From contig JACTMP010000079.1 in NCBI GenBank assembly GCA_014584575.1, positions 20,120 through 84,119 on the forward strand: DNA of 64,000 bases. The letters run 5' to 3'. Under the pieces are notes generated by a model, which was not told where the DNA came from, did no database searches, and saw only the letters and a list, made by a program, of their open reading frames with translations. The stretch comes from Chloroflexota bacterium (lineage in GTDB: Bacteria; Chloroflexota; Anaerolineae; Promineifilales; Promineifilaceae). Position numbers and translations under genes: made by a program. Below are positions 45,789 to 54,469 of the stretch, one piece after another (positions within the stretch are counted from its first letter, which is position 1; every line of letters starts with the position of its first letter).

Positions 45789-46028
45789 AATTGGGTAAAG
45801 TATAGATCACGGCTACCCGCTGCCGTAACAGACAAAAAGCAGTATTCTATGGGTGTCTAAAGTCACATTGCTTAGGATGCGTGACCAGAAGCACCTCATG
45901 TATCCCATTTGATGAGTAGGCTTCATCGGCTGCCGCCGACCACCATGAATGAAAGCAGGACGCTTATTCACAACATTTTATCCGCGTCATCCGCGTGAAT
46001 CTGCGTCTAATTTACGAGGAGTATGTAG
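45789..46028. other. Spacer with TCCGCG repeat
   Basis: With the operator region this divergent spacer is 305 bp. It contains a possible minus-strand -10 (45799-45804) and the TCCGCGTCATCCGCG unit at 45981-46010. No gene seen. Confidence 0.5.
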
Positions 46029-48125
46029 ATGAAAACGCTAACGTATGTTCGTTTATGCCTGTTGGCCGTGTGTGTGGTTTTTTTGATTACAGCTTGCAAC
46101 AATGAAGAACCCGCGCCAACGGCTACGGCCGTCGCTGAAACGGTTGAAACCGCTACTAAAGTCCCGACGCCGACCGACACGGTGACAGCAACGGCCGTAC
46201 CCACTGATGAACCAACGGCCGTACCCACCATCCCACCAACCTTTACCCCTGAATCAACGGCTACCGGCGAATCCACCGCTGCTTTTGCAGAGGCCGCGTG
46301 TGAATTTGATGTGCCAAACGGCCGTGACGTCACCTGCGGTTGGCTGACTGTGCCTGAAGACCGCAACGACCCGGACAACAGCCAGACCATCCGCCTGCAT
46401 GTGGCCATCTTCGCCAGCGATAGCGACAATCCCGCCCCTGACCCCATCGTCTATTTGGAAGGTGGCCCCGGCGGGGAAGCGTTGGAAGCCGTTCCCCTCA
46501 TTTTTGAGATGCGTTTTGCCCCTTATCTGGCAAACCACACCCTGATCATGTTTGACCAGCGTGGTACGGGCTATTCTGAACCTTCGCTGGCCTGCCCGGA
46601 ATATACCGAATTGAGTTATGAATTGCTGGAACAAGACATCTCGCCCGAAGAGGCGGGGCAGCAAAGCATGGACGTGCTGCTGGCCTGCCGTGACCGCCTG
46701 GCCGCTGAAGGGGTCAATCTGGCCGCCTACAACAGCGCCGCCAGCGCCGCCGACCTGGACGATTTACGCATGGCCCTGGGTTACGATGAATGGAATGTCT
46801 GGGGCGTCTCCTATGGCACGCGGCTGGCGCAAACCCTCATGCGTGACTATCCTGAAGGAGTGCGCAGCGTTATATTGGACTCGGCTTATCCGTTGGAAGT
46901 GAATCTGCTCACCGACACGCCGCAGAATGTGGCCCGCGCCTTTGCGGTCTTTTTTGCCGGCTGCGCGGCCGATCCCGCCTGCGCCGAGGCTTATCCTGAT
47001 CTGGAAACGCTTTTTTATGACACTGTCGCCCAATTAAATGAGGAAAAAATTGTCCTGCCCGTCTCGAATTTGTTCACCAGGGACAGTTACAATGCTTATT
47101 TTCGGGGCGATGACCTGATTGGCATTTTGTTCCAATCGCTTTACGCCACCGAGATTATCCCCGAATTGCCCAAACTGATCGCCGATGTGAACGCGGGTGA
47201 GTATGACACGCTGGCCCTGCTGCTTTCCAGTTTTCTGAGCAACAGTGACTTTTTCAGCGCGGGGATGCAGTTTTCGGTGCAGTGCTATGAGGAAAATAGT
47301 TTTGCCACGGCCGAAGAAATAACGGCCGTCTTAGCCGCACACCCGGAACTGGAACCAGTTTTCCGCGACAGCCCTAACCTGGGTCCAAATGCACTGTTGC
47401 TCTGTGACCAATGGGGGGCGGGCACGGCCGTGCCGCTAGAAAATGAACCCGTCACCAGCGACATCCCCACCCTCATCCTGGCCGGTGAATATGATCCCAT
47501 CACGCCGCCCGCCTGGGGCGAGCAGGTGCAGGCCAACCTGAGCAACGCCTACTTCTATGCATTTCCGGGAACGGGCCATGGCGTCTCGCTGTCCGGCGCC
47601 TGTGCTATCAGCATAATACAGTCGTTCCTGGCCGAGCCAACGGCCGTGCCGGACACCACCTGCCTGGCAAAACTGGGCGGCCCGGCGTTTGTAACGCCGG
47701 GTGGGGAAATAGCAGAAGTCGTCATGACCCCTTACACCGATGAGATGTTTGGCTTTAGCAGTGTGAAGCCCGAAGGTTGGACAGAGGCCGGCCCAGGTGT
47801 GTTCGCTCGCGCCAGCACCGGTCTGGACCAGACCGTTCTCATTCAACAAGCGGCGCCGGGCATGGCGGCCGACTTCCTGGTTGGTCTGTTAACCACACAG
47901 CTAGGGCTGGCGGGAGCGCCAACCGGCGATGAACTGTTGGAAGCCGGTGGGCACACCTGGACGCTGTATGAAACGGAAACACAAGGGCTGCCGGTGCTAC
48001 TGGCGACGGCCGAAGAGGGCAGCACTACCCTGCTTGTTCTGCTCATCACGAACCCGGATGAAAAAGAAACGCTTTATGAAACTGTGATGTTACCCGCTCT
48101 GGAAGCGCTCCAACTCGCGCCTTAA
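46029..48125 (+). CDS. Alpha/beta hydrolase lipoprotein (TAP-like peptidase family)
   Basis: A 698-residue secreted lipoprotein. Signal peptide MKTLTYVRLCLLAVCVVFLI with lipobox ITAC (Cys about 24), then a Thr/Pro-rich spacer (residues 28-80) rich in PTATAV text contributed by repeated ACGGCCGT octamers. The hydrolase core (about 90-550) has YLEGGPGGE, DQRGTGYSEPS, nucleophile elbow WGVSYGTRLA, GEYDPITPP and a final GTGHGV, as in tripeptidyl-aminopeptidase-like enzymes. Residues about 560-698 are an extra domain of unknown type. Likely an envelope peptidase or esterase. GAGGAG site before ATG. Confidence 0.88.
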   Translation: MKTLTYVRLCLLAVCVVFLITACNNEEPAPTATAVAETVETATKVPTPTDTVTATAVPTDEPTAVPTIPPTFTPESTATGESTAAFAEAACEFDVPNGRDVTCGWLTVPEDRNDPDNSQTIRLHVAIFASDSDNPAPDPIVYLEGGPGGEALEAVPLIFEMRFAPYLANHTLIMFDQRGTGYSEPSLACPEYTELSYELLEQDISPEEAGQQSMDVLLACRDRLAAEGVNLAAYNSAASAADLDDLRMALGYDEWNVWGVSYGTRLAQTLMRDYPEGVRSVILDSAYPLEVNLLTDTPQNVARAFAVFFAGCAADPACAEAYPDLETLFYDTVAQLNEEKIVLPVSNLFTRDSYNAYFRGDDLIGILFQSLYATEIIPELPKLIADVNAGEYDTLALLLSSFLSNSDFFSAGMQFSVQCYEENSFATAEEITAVLAAHPELEPVFRDSPNLGPNALLLCDQWGAGTAVPLENEPVTSDIPTLILAGEYDPITPPAWGEQVQANLSNAYFYAFPGTGHGVSLSGACAISIIQSFLAEPTAVPDTTCLAKLGGPAFVTPGGEIAEVVMTPYTDEMFGFSSVKPEGWTEAGPGVFARASTGLDQTVLIQQAAPGMAADFLVGLLTTQLGLAGAPTGDELLEAGGHTWTLYETETQGLPVLLATAEEGSTTLLVLLITNPDEKETLYETVMLPALEALQLAP

Positions 48126-48286
48126 AACTGGCATTGAAAAAAGTTTCTGGCGGTGAACAGGAGCCACCGCCAGTAACTTCACATTCGATTCGATTTAAGG
48201 CACATACAAAAACCAGTCGGCATCTTGAACCCACTTTTGTGGCGTACCATCGTCGGGTACACAATAAAGGCTACGGCCGTGACCCC

Positions 48287-49048
48287 TTACCCCACCGCCT
48301 TCCGCCCCACCAAAATCGCCTCCCGCAAATAGAAGGTTGTGCCCTCGTCGGTGACGGACGGCCGTAGAAAATCCGCCGCCTCTCCTTTCACCTCCGTCAA
48401 CATTGCCCGCAGGTAGCGCTGCATCACGGCATCGTGCCGGGCCGCCCAGGGCGCGAACTCCATCTGCTTATCCATCGTTTCGGCATGGGTCAACGCCAAC
48501 CCCGCCGCCTGATACGCCTGCTCCCACTCGGCCAGACTCAGGCAACGGCCGTGACTGACATCCCGCAGCTTCTCAAACGCATTAACAAAGTCACCCGCCG
48601 GCCCTTCAGGAACCACATTATCCACCACCGCCAGCAAGCCACCAGGCCGCAGCACCCGCGCCGCCTCGGCCGTAAACCGGGCCACATCGGCAAAATGATG
48701 GGCGGCAATGCGGCAGGTGACTAAATGGAAACGGCCGTCACCATAGGGCAGCGCCTCCGCCTCGGCATATTCGGCGGTTACATTCGCCAGCCCCCGTTCC
48801 GCCGCCTGTTGCTGCACAATGTCCAGCATTTCGGCCGTCATGTCCGTCGCCCACACCTGCGCCACCAGCGGCGCAAAGGCAAAGGCCGTATGCCCTGCCC
48901 CCGTGGCCACATCCAACACCAGCCAGTCCGCTTGCGGCGCAACCAGTTCCACCAGCCGCCCCAAACTCGCTCCTTTGGCATGGGGTTTACTGTGGACATA
49001 CGCCGCCGCATGTGCCCCAAATTGCTCTTGCACCACCTTCTTGTCCAT
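48287..49048 (-). CDS. Class I SAM-dependent methyltransferase (UbiE/COQ5-like)
   Basis: About 253 residues from the ATG at 49048 (MDKKVVQEQFGAHA), preceded by GGAGTAAAGA; the frame is open 22 codons further but without a better site. Motif I is VLDVATGAGHTAF, followed by ATDMTAEML (acidic ribose-binding residue), EAEALPYGDGRFHLVTCRIAAHHFAD and VLRPGGLLAVVDNV. This is the typical small-molecule methyltransferase core; the substrate cannot be told. No partner genes adjacent on the strand. Confidence 0.9.
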   Translation of the reverse strand: MDKKVVQEQFGAHAAAYVHSKPHAKGASLGRLVELVAPQADWLVLDVATGAGHTAFAFAPLVAQVWATDMTAEMLDIVQQQAAERGLANVTAEYAEAEALPYGDGRFHLVTCRIAAHHFADVARFTAEAARVLRPGGLLAVVDNVVPEGPAGDFVNAFEKLRDVSHGRCLSLAEWEQAYQAAGLALTHAETMDKQMEFAPWAARHDAVMQRYLRAMLTEVKGEAADFLRPSVTDEGTTFYLREAILVGRKAVG

Positions 49049-49491
49049 TCTCTTTACTCCAATAATCTGTAGCTGAAAATGAGAGGAGTGTGCATCCTCA
49101 GATGCAAACTCCACTTTGATCTGTTGAGTGCGCAGATTATATCCGCGTCATCCGCGTCCTGCTTTTTCATCATAGATCAAACCCGACGATTGAAATCGCG
49201 GCTACAAGAGGCAAAGCCGACCTTCGTCGGCTAGAGACAGTCGCGCAGGCCGACTTTGCTTTTTGTGGGTGCAGATTTATCTGCCGCCGCAAACCATTTC
49301 TTCGAAATTGCAGGACTATCGTATTATCTCTTGCCCGGCGTTCTCTACAACGCTAAAATGCCTGTCGTCCGTTAAGTTGTGGCAATCTATACAGCCAAAC
49401 GCTGCTGGTGGCAAGTGGTAAGTGTTTTTCCGTTAACTTGCAGCCTGCAACCTGCAACTTGCCACCCACCACTCCTGAGGAAGTCAGAAAC
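49049..49491. other. 443-bp repeat-rich spacer between divergent genes
   Basis: Contains the TCCGCG unit (49138-49166), an AAATCGCGGCTACAAG element (49190) followed by AGCCGACCTTCGTCGGCT, the palindromic core GCAGATTTATCTGC (about 49271), and the TGCAACC/TGCAACT heptamers (49438-49472) just before comEC. A frame through 49408-49491 translates only this repeat. Confidence 0.65.
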
Positions 49492-51876
49492 ATGCTCCTG
49501 GTCTATCTGGTATCCGCCTGGTTTTTGGGCATCTGGCTGGCGTCACGGTTCACGGCCGTGCCTGTCCCCACCTGGCTGGCAATTGGCGTTCTCTCCTTAA
49601 TGGGGGCGCTGCTGTTGCGACGGCAGCAAACGGCCGTCCTGCTACTGGCCTGCCTGGGATTGCTGGCATTTGGCGGGGCGCGGTACACGGCCGTGCAGCC
49701 CACCATCACCCCCGCCCACATCGCCTATTACAACGGCACAACCGACATCATCATAACCGGCGTTGTGGCCGACGAGCCAGATGTGCGTGACCGCTCTGTC
49801 AATTTACGTGTGGCCGTAGCAGAGGTTGAACTGGCAGATGGTACGGCCGTGCCTGTTAGCGGCCTCATTCAGGCCCGTGTCTTTCGCTTCCCGCCCATCC
49901 CCTACGGCGCCCAGGTGCGGCTCAGCGGCGCTCTGGAAACGCCGCCCGACGACGCCGACTTTAGCTACAGAGATTATCTGGCACGGCAGGGCGTCCACAG
50001 CCTGATGAACCTGCCCCGCACGGCCGTGCTGGCCGAAAGGCAAGGCCACCCCCTTTACCACGCCATCTATACCCTGAAAGCCCGCGCCCAGGCCACCATC
50101 CACCTGCTGCTGCCCAACCCCCAGGCAGCGCTGCTCACCGGCATCCTGCTGGGCAACGACAACGGCCTGCCACCCGACCTGCAAGAAGATTTCCGCACCA
50201 CCGGCATGACGCATATCATCGCCATATCGGGTTTCAATATCGCCATCCTCATTGCCATCCTGGTCAGCATCAGCGAGCCATTTTTGGGGCGGCGGGGCGC
50301 GGCCATCTTTGCCGTCACCGGTATCGTGTTATACACCATCCTGGTGGGGGCCGATGCGTCCGTAGTGCGGGCGGCCATCATGGGCATCATCTACCTCTTC
50401 ACGCAACGCTGGCTGGGACGGCCCAATTTTGCCTTTGCGTCCCTCTTTGCCGCCGGTTTTTTGATGACCCTGGTCAACCCGTTCACGCTATGGGATGTAG
50501 GCTTCCAATTGAGTTTTATGGCCACCCTGAGCCTGATGCTTTACGCCGACCCATTTACCCGGTGGACGGAGCGACAATTGCAGCGCCTCCTATCCCGGCA
50601 ACAGACGCGGCGGGTGATGGGCATTGTGTCAGAAGCGGTGGTCATCACCCTGGCGGCGCAGGTGTTGACACTGCCGCTGATGGTCGGCTATTTTCAGCAG
50701 TTGTCGCTCATCAGTCTGCCCGCCAACTTCCTGATTTTACCGGCACAACCGGCGGTGATGACCTGGGGTGGGCTGGCAACGTTGGTGGGGCTGGTCTCGC
50801 CTACAGTGGCCCAACCCATTGCCTGGGTGGCCTGGCTGCCACTGACGTATACGATTGCCCTGGTACGGCTGTTTGCGGCTGTGCCCTACGCGGCCATTCC
50901 CGTGAACGTCAGTTGGGGCTGGGTGCTGCTTTTTTACGGCCTGCTGGCCATTGTCACTTATCTGGCGCGGCTGGAACCAGAACACCGCCAACGGCTGCTG
51001 GCCGGCCTGCGGCCAAATTGGGGAATGCGCGCCGCCTTTGGCAGCACGGCCGCACTTGCCATTCTCGCCTTCAGTTGGGCCAGCAGCCAACCGGATGGCC
51101 GGCTGCACGTCGCCTTTCTGGATGTGGGTCAGGGGGACGCCATCTTCATCCAGACGCCCACCGGCCGCCAGATTTTGGTGGATGGCGGCAATGACCCATC
51201 GGTGCTGAATGATCGCCTGGGGCAGCAAATGCCGTTTTGGGATCGGCACATTGACATCATGGTGGCCACCCACCCGGACGCGGATCATGTGTCGGGATTG
51301 GTGGATTTGTACCGCCGTTACCAGATCACCCAACTCATCACCGACGGCGCAGAATCTGACGCTTCGTCCGTTTACGCGGCGCTGCTCCAGGCCGCCGCCG
51401 CCCAACAAACCCAACTCCACCGGGCGATGGCCGGTGAAGTGATTGAATTTGGCGACGGGGTGCGGCTGGAAATGGTACATCCCGGTGCGGAACTGGACAG
51501 CCAAAACCGGAACGACAACTCTGTCTCATTCCGGCTGGTATATGGCGACTTCTCCTTGCTGTTAACAGGTGATGTTGAAGAAAAGGGGGAGGCAAGTTTG
51601 TTGCAGCGCGGCTATCCGCTGCAATCACTGGTTTTCAAGGCCGGGCATCACGGCTCCAACAGTTCCAGCACCACCCCGTTCCTGACGGCCGTGCAGCCAC
51701 ACATCATGGTCGTTTCCGCCGGGGCGGATAACCATTTCGGCCACCCCCACCCGGAAGTGTTACAACGGGCAGCGGAAATGGGCACGGCCGTGCTCCGCAC
51801 CGACGAACTGGGCACGATAGAGGTCATTACCGATGGGCAGGTGATGTGGTGGCAGGCTTTGGGCGGTAATCGGTAA
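49492..51876 (+). CDS. comEC: ComEC/Rec2 DNA-uptake channel
   Basis: About 794 residues from the ATG at 49492 (MLLVYLVSAW), with GAGGAAG upstream. N-terminal helices and an OB-like soluble domain (IITGVVADEPDVRDRSVNLRV), then the competence core with GILLGNDNGLPPDLQEDFRTTGMTHIIAISGFN, multiple membrane helices (about 245-510), and a C-terminal metallo-beta-lactamase domain with THPDADHVSGL and KAGHHGSNSS near residues 600-740. It carries single-stranded DNA across the inner membrane, and the C-terminal domain may be a nuclease. No other competence genes are visible here. Confidence 0.94.
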   Translation: MLLVYLVSAWFLGIWLASRFTAVPVPTWLAIGVLSLMGALLLRRQQTAVLLLACLGLLAFGGARYTAVQPTITPAHIAYYNGTTDIIITGVVADEPDVRDRSVNLRVAVAEVELADGTAVPVSGLIQARVFRFPPIPYGAQVRLSGALETPPDDADFSYRDYLARQGVHSLMNLPRTAVLAERQGHPLYHAIYTLKARAQATIHLLLPNPQAALLTGILLGNDNGLPPDLQEDFRTTGMTHIIAISGFNIAILIAILVSISEPFLGRRGAAIFAVTGIVLYTILVGADASVVRAAIMGIIYLFTQRWLGRPNFAFASLFAAGFLMTLVNPFTLWDVGFQLSFMATLSLMLYADPFTRWTERQLQRLLSRQQTRRVMGIVSEAVVITLAAQVLTLPLMVGYFQQLSLISLPANFLILPAQPAVMTWGGLATLVGLVSPTVAQPIAWVAWLPLTYTIALVRLFAAVPYAAIPVNVSWGWVLLFYGLLAIVTYLARLEPEHRQRLLAGLRPNWGMRAAFGSTAALAILAFSWASSQPDGRLHVAFLDVGQGDAIFIQTPTGRQILVDGGNDPSVLNDRLGQQMPFWDRHIDIMVATHPDADHVSGLVDLYRRYQITQLITDGAESDASSVYAALLQAAAAQQTQLHRAMAGEVIEFGDGVRLEMVHPGAELDSQNRNDNSVSFRLVYGDFSLLLTGDVEEKGEASLLQRGYPLQSLVFKAGHHGSNSSSTTPFLTAVQPHIMVVSAGADNHFGHPHPEVLQRAAEMGTAVLRTDELGTIEVITDGQVMWWQALGGNR

Positions 51877-51897
51877 TCGGTGGTCAGCAATCGGTCA
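51866..51897. repeat. GGTAATC heptamer array after comEC
   Basis: Units GGTAATC, GGTAATC, GGTGGTC, AGCAATC, GGTCAAT overlapping the comEC stop codon. Confidence 0.75.
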
Positions 51898-51921
51898 ATG
51901 GTTGTGTGGTAAAATTTTGCC

Positions 51922-52101
51922 ATGATGACGCTAGCAGAAATCAAAGAAATCTTGAAAGCGCAAAAACCATACCTGGCCAAACGTTATAGAATTGTAGAAT
52001 TGGCCGTGTTTGGCTCTTACATTCGTGGCGAGCAACAAGCCGGTAGCGATCTTGACGTATTAATTGATGATACAGATGGCGCAAAGCTGGCCTGTTGTTG
52101 A
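51922..52101 (+). pseudogene. Truncated MNT-type nucleotidyltransferase
   Basis: A 59-codon frame: MTLAEIKEILKAQKPYL, then VELAVFGSYIRGEQQAGSDLDVLID before a stop at LACC. GSYxRGE and SDLDVL form the catalytic signature of minimal nucleotidyltransferases (MntA-type antitoxins). Family members are about 95-110 residues and have a third acidic residue after this point; here the frame ends too early. No HEPN partner follows. Likely a frameshifted or truncated remnant of a HEPN/MNT pair. Confidence 0.65.
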
Positions 52102-52120
52102 AAAAGTAGCTGCATAAAAA

Positions 52121-52147
52121 AACGGCCGTGTCGGGGACACGGCCGTT
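52121..52147 (-). terminator. Intrinsic terminator for the 52154-52513 gene, built from ACGGCCGT
   Basis: On the minus strand AACGGCCGTGTC pairs across a 3-base loop with GACACGGCCGTT and is followed by seven T residues. It lies six bases beyond the minus-strand stop codon. This is a canonical rho-independent terminator whose stem consists of two ACGGCCGT octamers. Confidence 0.85.
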
Positions 52148-52153
52148 CTCTAT

Positions 52154-52513
52154 CTACCCATGCGCCACCGGCGGCACATCCAGCGGCCAACCAAACTTTG
52201 CCAGCGCCTCGCGGGCCATCGCCCGCACCTGCCGCCATTCGGCGCTCTGCCGCAGTGCGGCGTCTGACCAGGCCGGCTTAAACCGGGAGCCACTGAGCAG
52301 CAGCAATTTCTTGTCCAGCCGGTTCAGCACCTCCACCTGCTCGCCGGTCAAATCCTCTTGCATCTCACCACGCGCCTTAGCCTGCCAGCGGTCAAAGGCC
52401 AGCGCCAGTTCCTCCACCCTGCACCCATCCCGCGCATGTAGCCGGAGTTGCGCAGTGACGGGCAGGGCCAACGTCTGTAAAGCATATTGTAGTTGTTGCA
52501 CACTCCTGTTCAT
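52154..52513 (-). CDS. Conserved hypothetical helical protein
   Basis: A 119-residue protein without membrane helices or signal. It appears all-helical: SVQQLQYALQTLALPVTAQLRL, then WQAKARGEMQEDLTGEQVEVLNRLDKKLLLLSG, then SAEWRQVRAMAREALAKFGWP. I do not recognise the family. Supported as a real gene by its GGAG site, codon use like its neighbours, and a dedicated terminator immediately after its stop. Confidence 0.6.
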   Translation of the reverse strand: MNRSVQQLQYALQTLALPVTAQLRLHARDGCRVEELALAFDRWQAKARGEMQEDLTGEQVEVLNRLDKKLLLLSGSRFKPAWSDAALRQSAEWRQVRAMAREALAKFGWPLDVPPVAHG

Positions 52514-52528
52514 GATTTACTCCTGAGA

Positions 52529-52592
52529 TTGAGAGAGTGAGAGATTAGGAGATTGATAATCTCTCAATCTCCTAATCTCCCAATCTCAATTC
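52529..52592. repeat. GAGATT repeat array with inverted halves
   Basis: GAGATTGAGAGAG, GAGATTAGGAGATTGA, then TCTCAATCTCCTAATCTCCC. It separates the hypothetical gene from the end of the ABC exporter operon. Confidence 0.8.
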
Positions 52593-52596
52593 TTTG

Positions 52597-54429
52597 TTAA
52601 TCAGCCGCAGCCAATTCGCGTTCACCAAGTTCCTCTTCCAACCGCTGTTCCATCTCTTCGCGGAACTGGCGGGTGTAAAGGTTGTAATAATGACCGCCCA
52701 GGCGAATCAGTTCGGCATGGGAACCCATCTCGGAGACGCCGCCGTTTTCGATCACCATGATGCGGTCGGCATTCTTGATGGTGCTCAAGCGGTGGGCGAT
52801 GATGAAGCTGGTACGGCCGTGCATCAATTTGTCCATACCTTGCTGAATCAGCGCCTCGGTCAGCGTGTCCACCGAACTGGTCGCCTCATCCATAATAAAG
52901 ATGTCCGGGTCGGCCAGGATGGCCCGCGCCAGACTGATGAGCTGTTTCTGCCCGGTGGAGAGCAGCACACCGCCCTCACCCACCTGCGTCTCATACCCTT
53001 CGTCCAGGTCAATGATGAACTCATGCGCCCCGGCCATTTTGGCCGCTTCCACCACTTCATCATCGGTGGCGTCCAGACGGCCGTAACGCAAATTGTCATA
53101 CACCGTGCCCGAAAACAGGTGCGGCGTCTGCAACACCATACCGATGCGTGATTGAATGGCATGTTGAGTCATGGTGCGGTAGTCACGGCCGTTGAAGCGG
53201 ATTGTCCCTTCTGTCGGCTCATAAAACCGGCAAATCAGGTTGACTATCGTAGACTTACCCGCGCCCGTCGGCCCCACCAGCGCCACTGTCTCGCCTTGCG
53301 GAATCGTCAGGTTAAAGTTCGTCAAAACGGGCTTGCCCGCTTCATACTGGAAGGACACATTGTCAAACGTAATGTCGCCACGAATCGTACCGGGGTCAAT
53401 CGCCTCCGGCGCATCCACAATTTCCGCGTCCATATCCAACAGCGAGAACATGCGCTCACCGGACGCCACCGCCTGCTGCATACTGGCATACACCGCCGCC
53501 AACTGCTGAATCGGCCAGAGCATGAAAGTGATGTAAGCAACGAAAGCATGAATGCTACCGGCCGTCATACTACCGGCGGAGAACTGCGCCCCACTATACC
53601 AGACCACCAACGCCACCCCGGCCGTACTCACCAACTGCACCGCCGGCAAGAACAGCGCCGACAGCCAGGCCGCTTTGTAGCCGGATTCATACATCTGATC
53701 CGTCAACTCCTGGAAATTGTTCAGGTTCTTCTCTTCGCGCCGCAGGGACTTGACCACGCGCACGCCGGTAATGTTCTCGCTGGCAGCGGCCGTAATCTGC
53801 GAATTCACCTTCCGCACAATCCGGTACTCCACCAGGATGCGTTGCTTGAAGTAGATCGCTACTTTGTACAGCACCGGCAGCAGCAGGATGACAATGATCG
53901 TCATTTTCCAGTTGATAATGAACATGAACACCAATGACGTAGTAATGCTCGTCACCGTCCAGGTAATGTCCAGGAAACCCCAAGACACCAGGTCGCCCAC
54001 GCGAGTTACGTCCGACGTGACGCGAGACATTAACCAGCCGGTCGGCGTCTTGTCATAGTACGACAGCGAAAGGTTTTGCAGATGGTTGAACATCGCTTTG
54101 CGCAAATCATACTGCACGCGATGACCTAACACGCCAGCGCAGTAGATGAAGCCAAAGACAAAGACGGCAAAGATAGGCCAGGTCGCCAGATACAACCCCA
54201 TGTAATAACGCAGGGCACTGACATCCTGGGCCACAATACCCAGGTCAATGATCTGTTTGCTGAGATAGGTATGCCAGGATTCGATGAGCGATACCAGGGC
54301 AATGAACACCAGGAAGCCCACCATCAACGGCCAATGCGCCAGACCCAACCGGGCAATGCGCCACATGGTGCTTCTATTCACTTGTGAGGTGTATTCCTCT
54401 TCTTCAAATTCCATGTAATCTTCAGACAT
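52597..54429 (-). CDS. ABC exporter half-transporter (subunit with canonical Walker B)
   Basis: A 610-residue fused permease-ATPase. Six membrane helices (about 35-330) then an ATPase: Walker A GPTGAGKST near residue 384, signature LLSTGQKQLI near 487 (Ser-Thr-Gly-Gln instead of SGGQ), Walker B IFIMDEATSSVD with the catalytic Glu. The altered signature pairs with the altered Walker B of the upstream gene product, as in heterodimeric exporters with one degenerate ATP site. Substrate unknown, probably lipid or drug. Gene is 40 bp downstream of its partner, with a palindrome between. Confidence 0.9.
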   Translation of the reverse strand: MSEDYMEFEEEEYTSQVNRSTMWRIARLGLAHWPLMVGFLVFIALVSLIESWHTYLSKQIIDLGIVAQDVSALRYYMGLYLATWPIFAVFVFGFIYCAGVLGHRVQYDLRKAMFNHLQNLSLSYYDKTPTGWLMSRVTSDVTRVGDLVSWGFLDITWTVTSITTSLVFMFIINWKMTIIVILLLPVLYKVAIYFKQRILVEYRIVRKVNSQITAAASENITGVRVVKSLRREEKNLNNFQELTDQMYESGYKAAWLSALFLPAVQLVSTAGVALVVWYSGAQFSAGSMTAGSIHAFVAYITFMLWPIQQLAAVYASMQQAVASGERMFSLLDMDAEIVDAPEAIDPGTIRGDITFDNVSFQYEAGKPVLTNFNLTIPQGETVALVGPTGAGKSTIVNLICRFYEPTEGTIRFNGRDYRTMTQHAIQSRIGMVLQTPHLFSGTVYDNLRYGRLDATDDEVVEAAKMAGAHEFIIDLDEGYETQVGEGGVLLSTGQKQLISLARAILADPDIFIMDEATSSVDTLTEALIQQGMDKLMHGRTSFIIAHRLSTIKNADRIMVIENGGVSEMGSHAELIRLGGHYYNLYTRQFREEMEQRLEEELGERELAAAD

Positions 54430-54442
54430 GATGTTTTCTCTT

Positions 54443-54469
54443 GTAGGGCGATTTTGAAAATCGCCCTAC
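54443..54469. repeat. Perfect 13-bp palindrome between the ABC genes
   Basis: GTAGGGCGATTTT, one central G, then its complement. A short relative (CGCGATTTTGAAAATCGC) is at 44807-44824. It may mark an mRNA processing or stability site within the operon. Confidence 0.75.

Noticed and set aside
49408..49491. 28-codon N-terminal extension of ComEC
   Set aside because: Coded by TGCAACC heptamers; a better site precedes the ATG at 49492.
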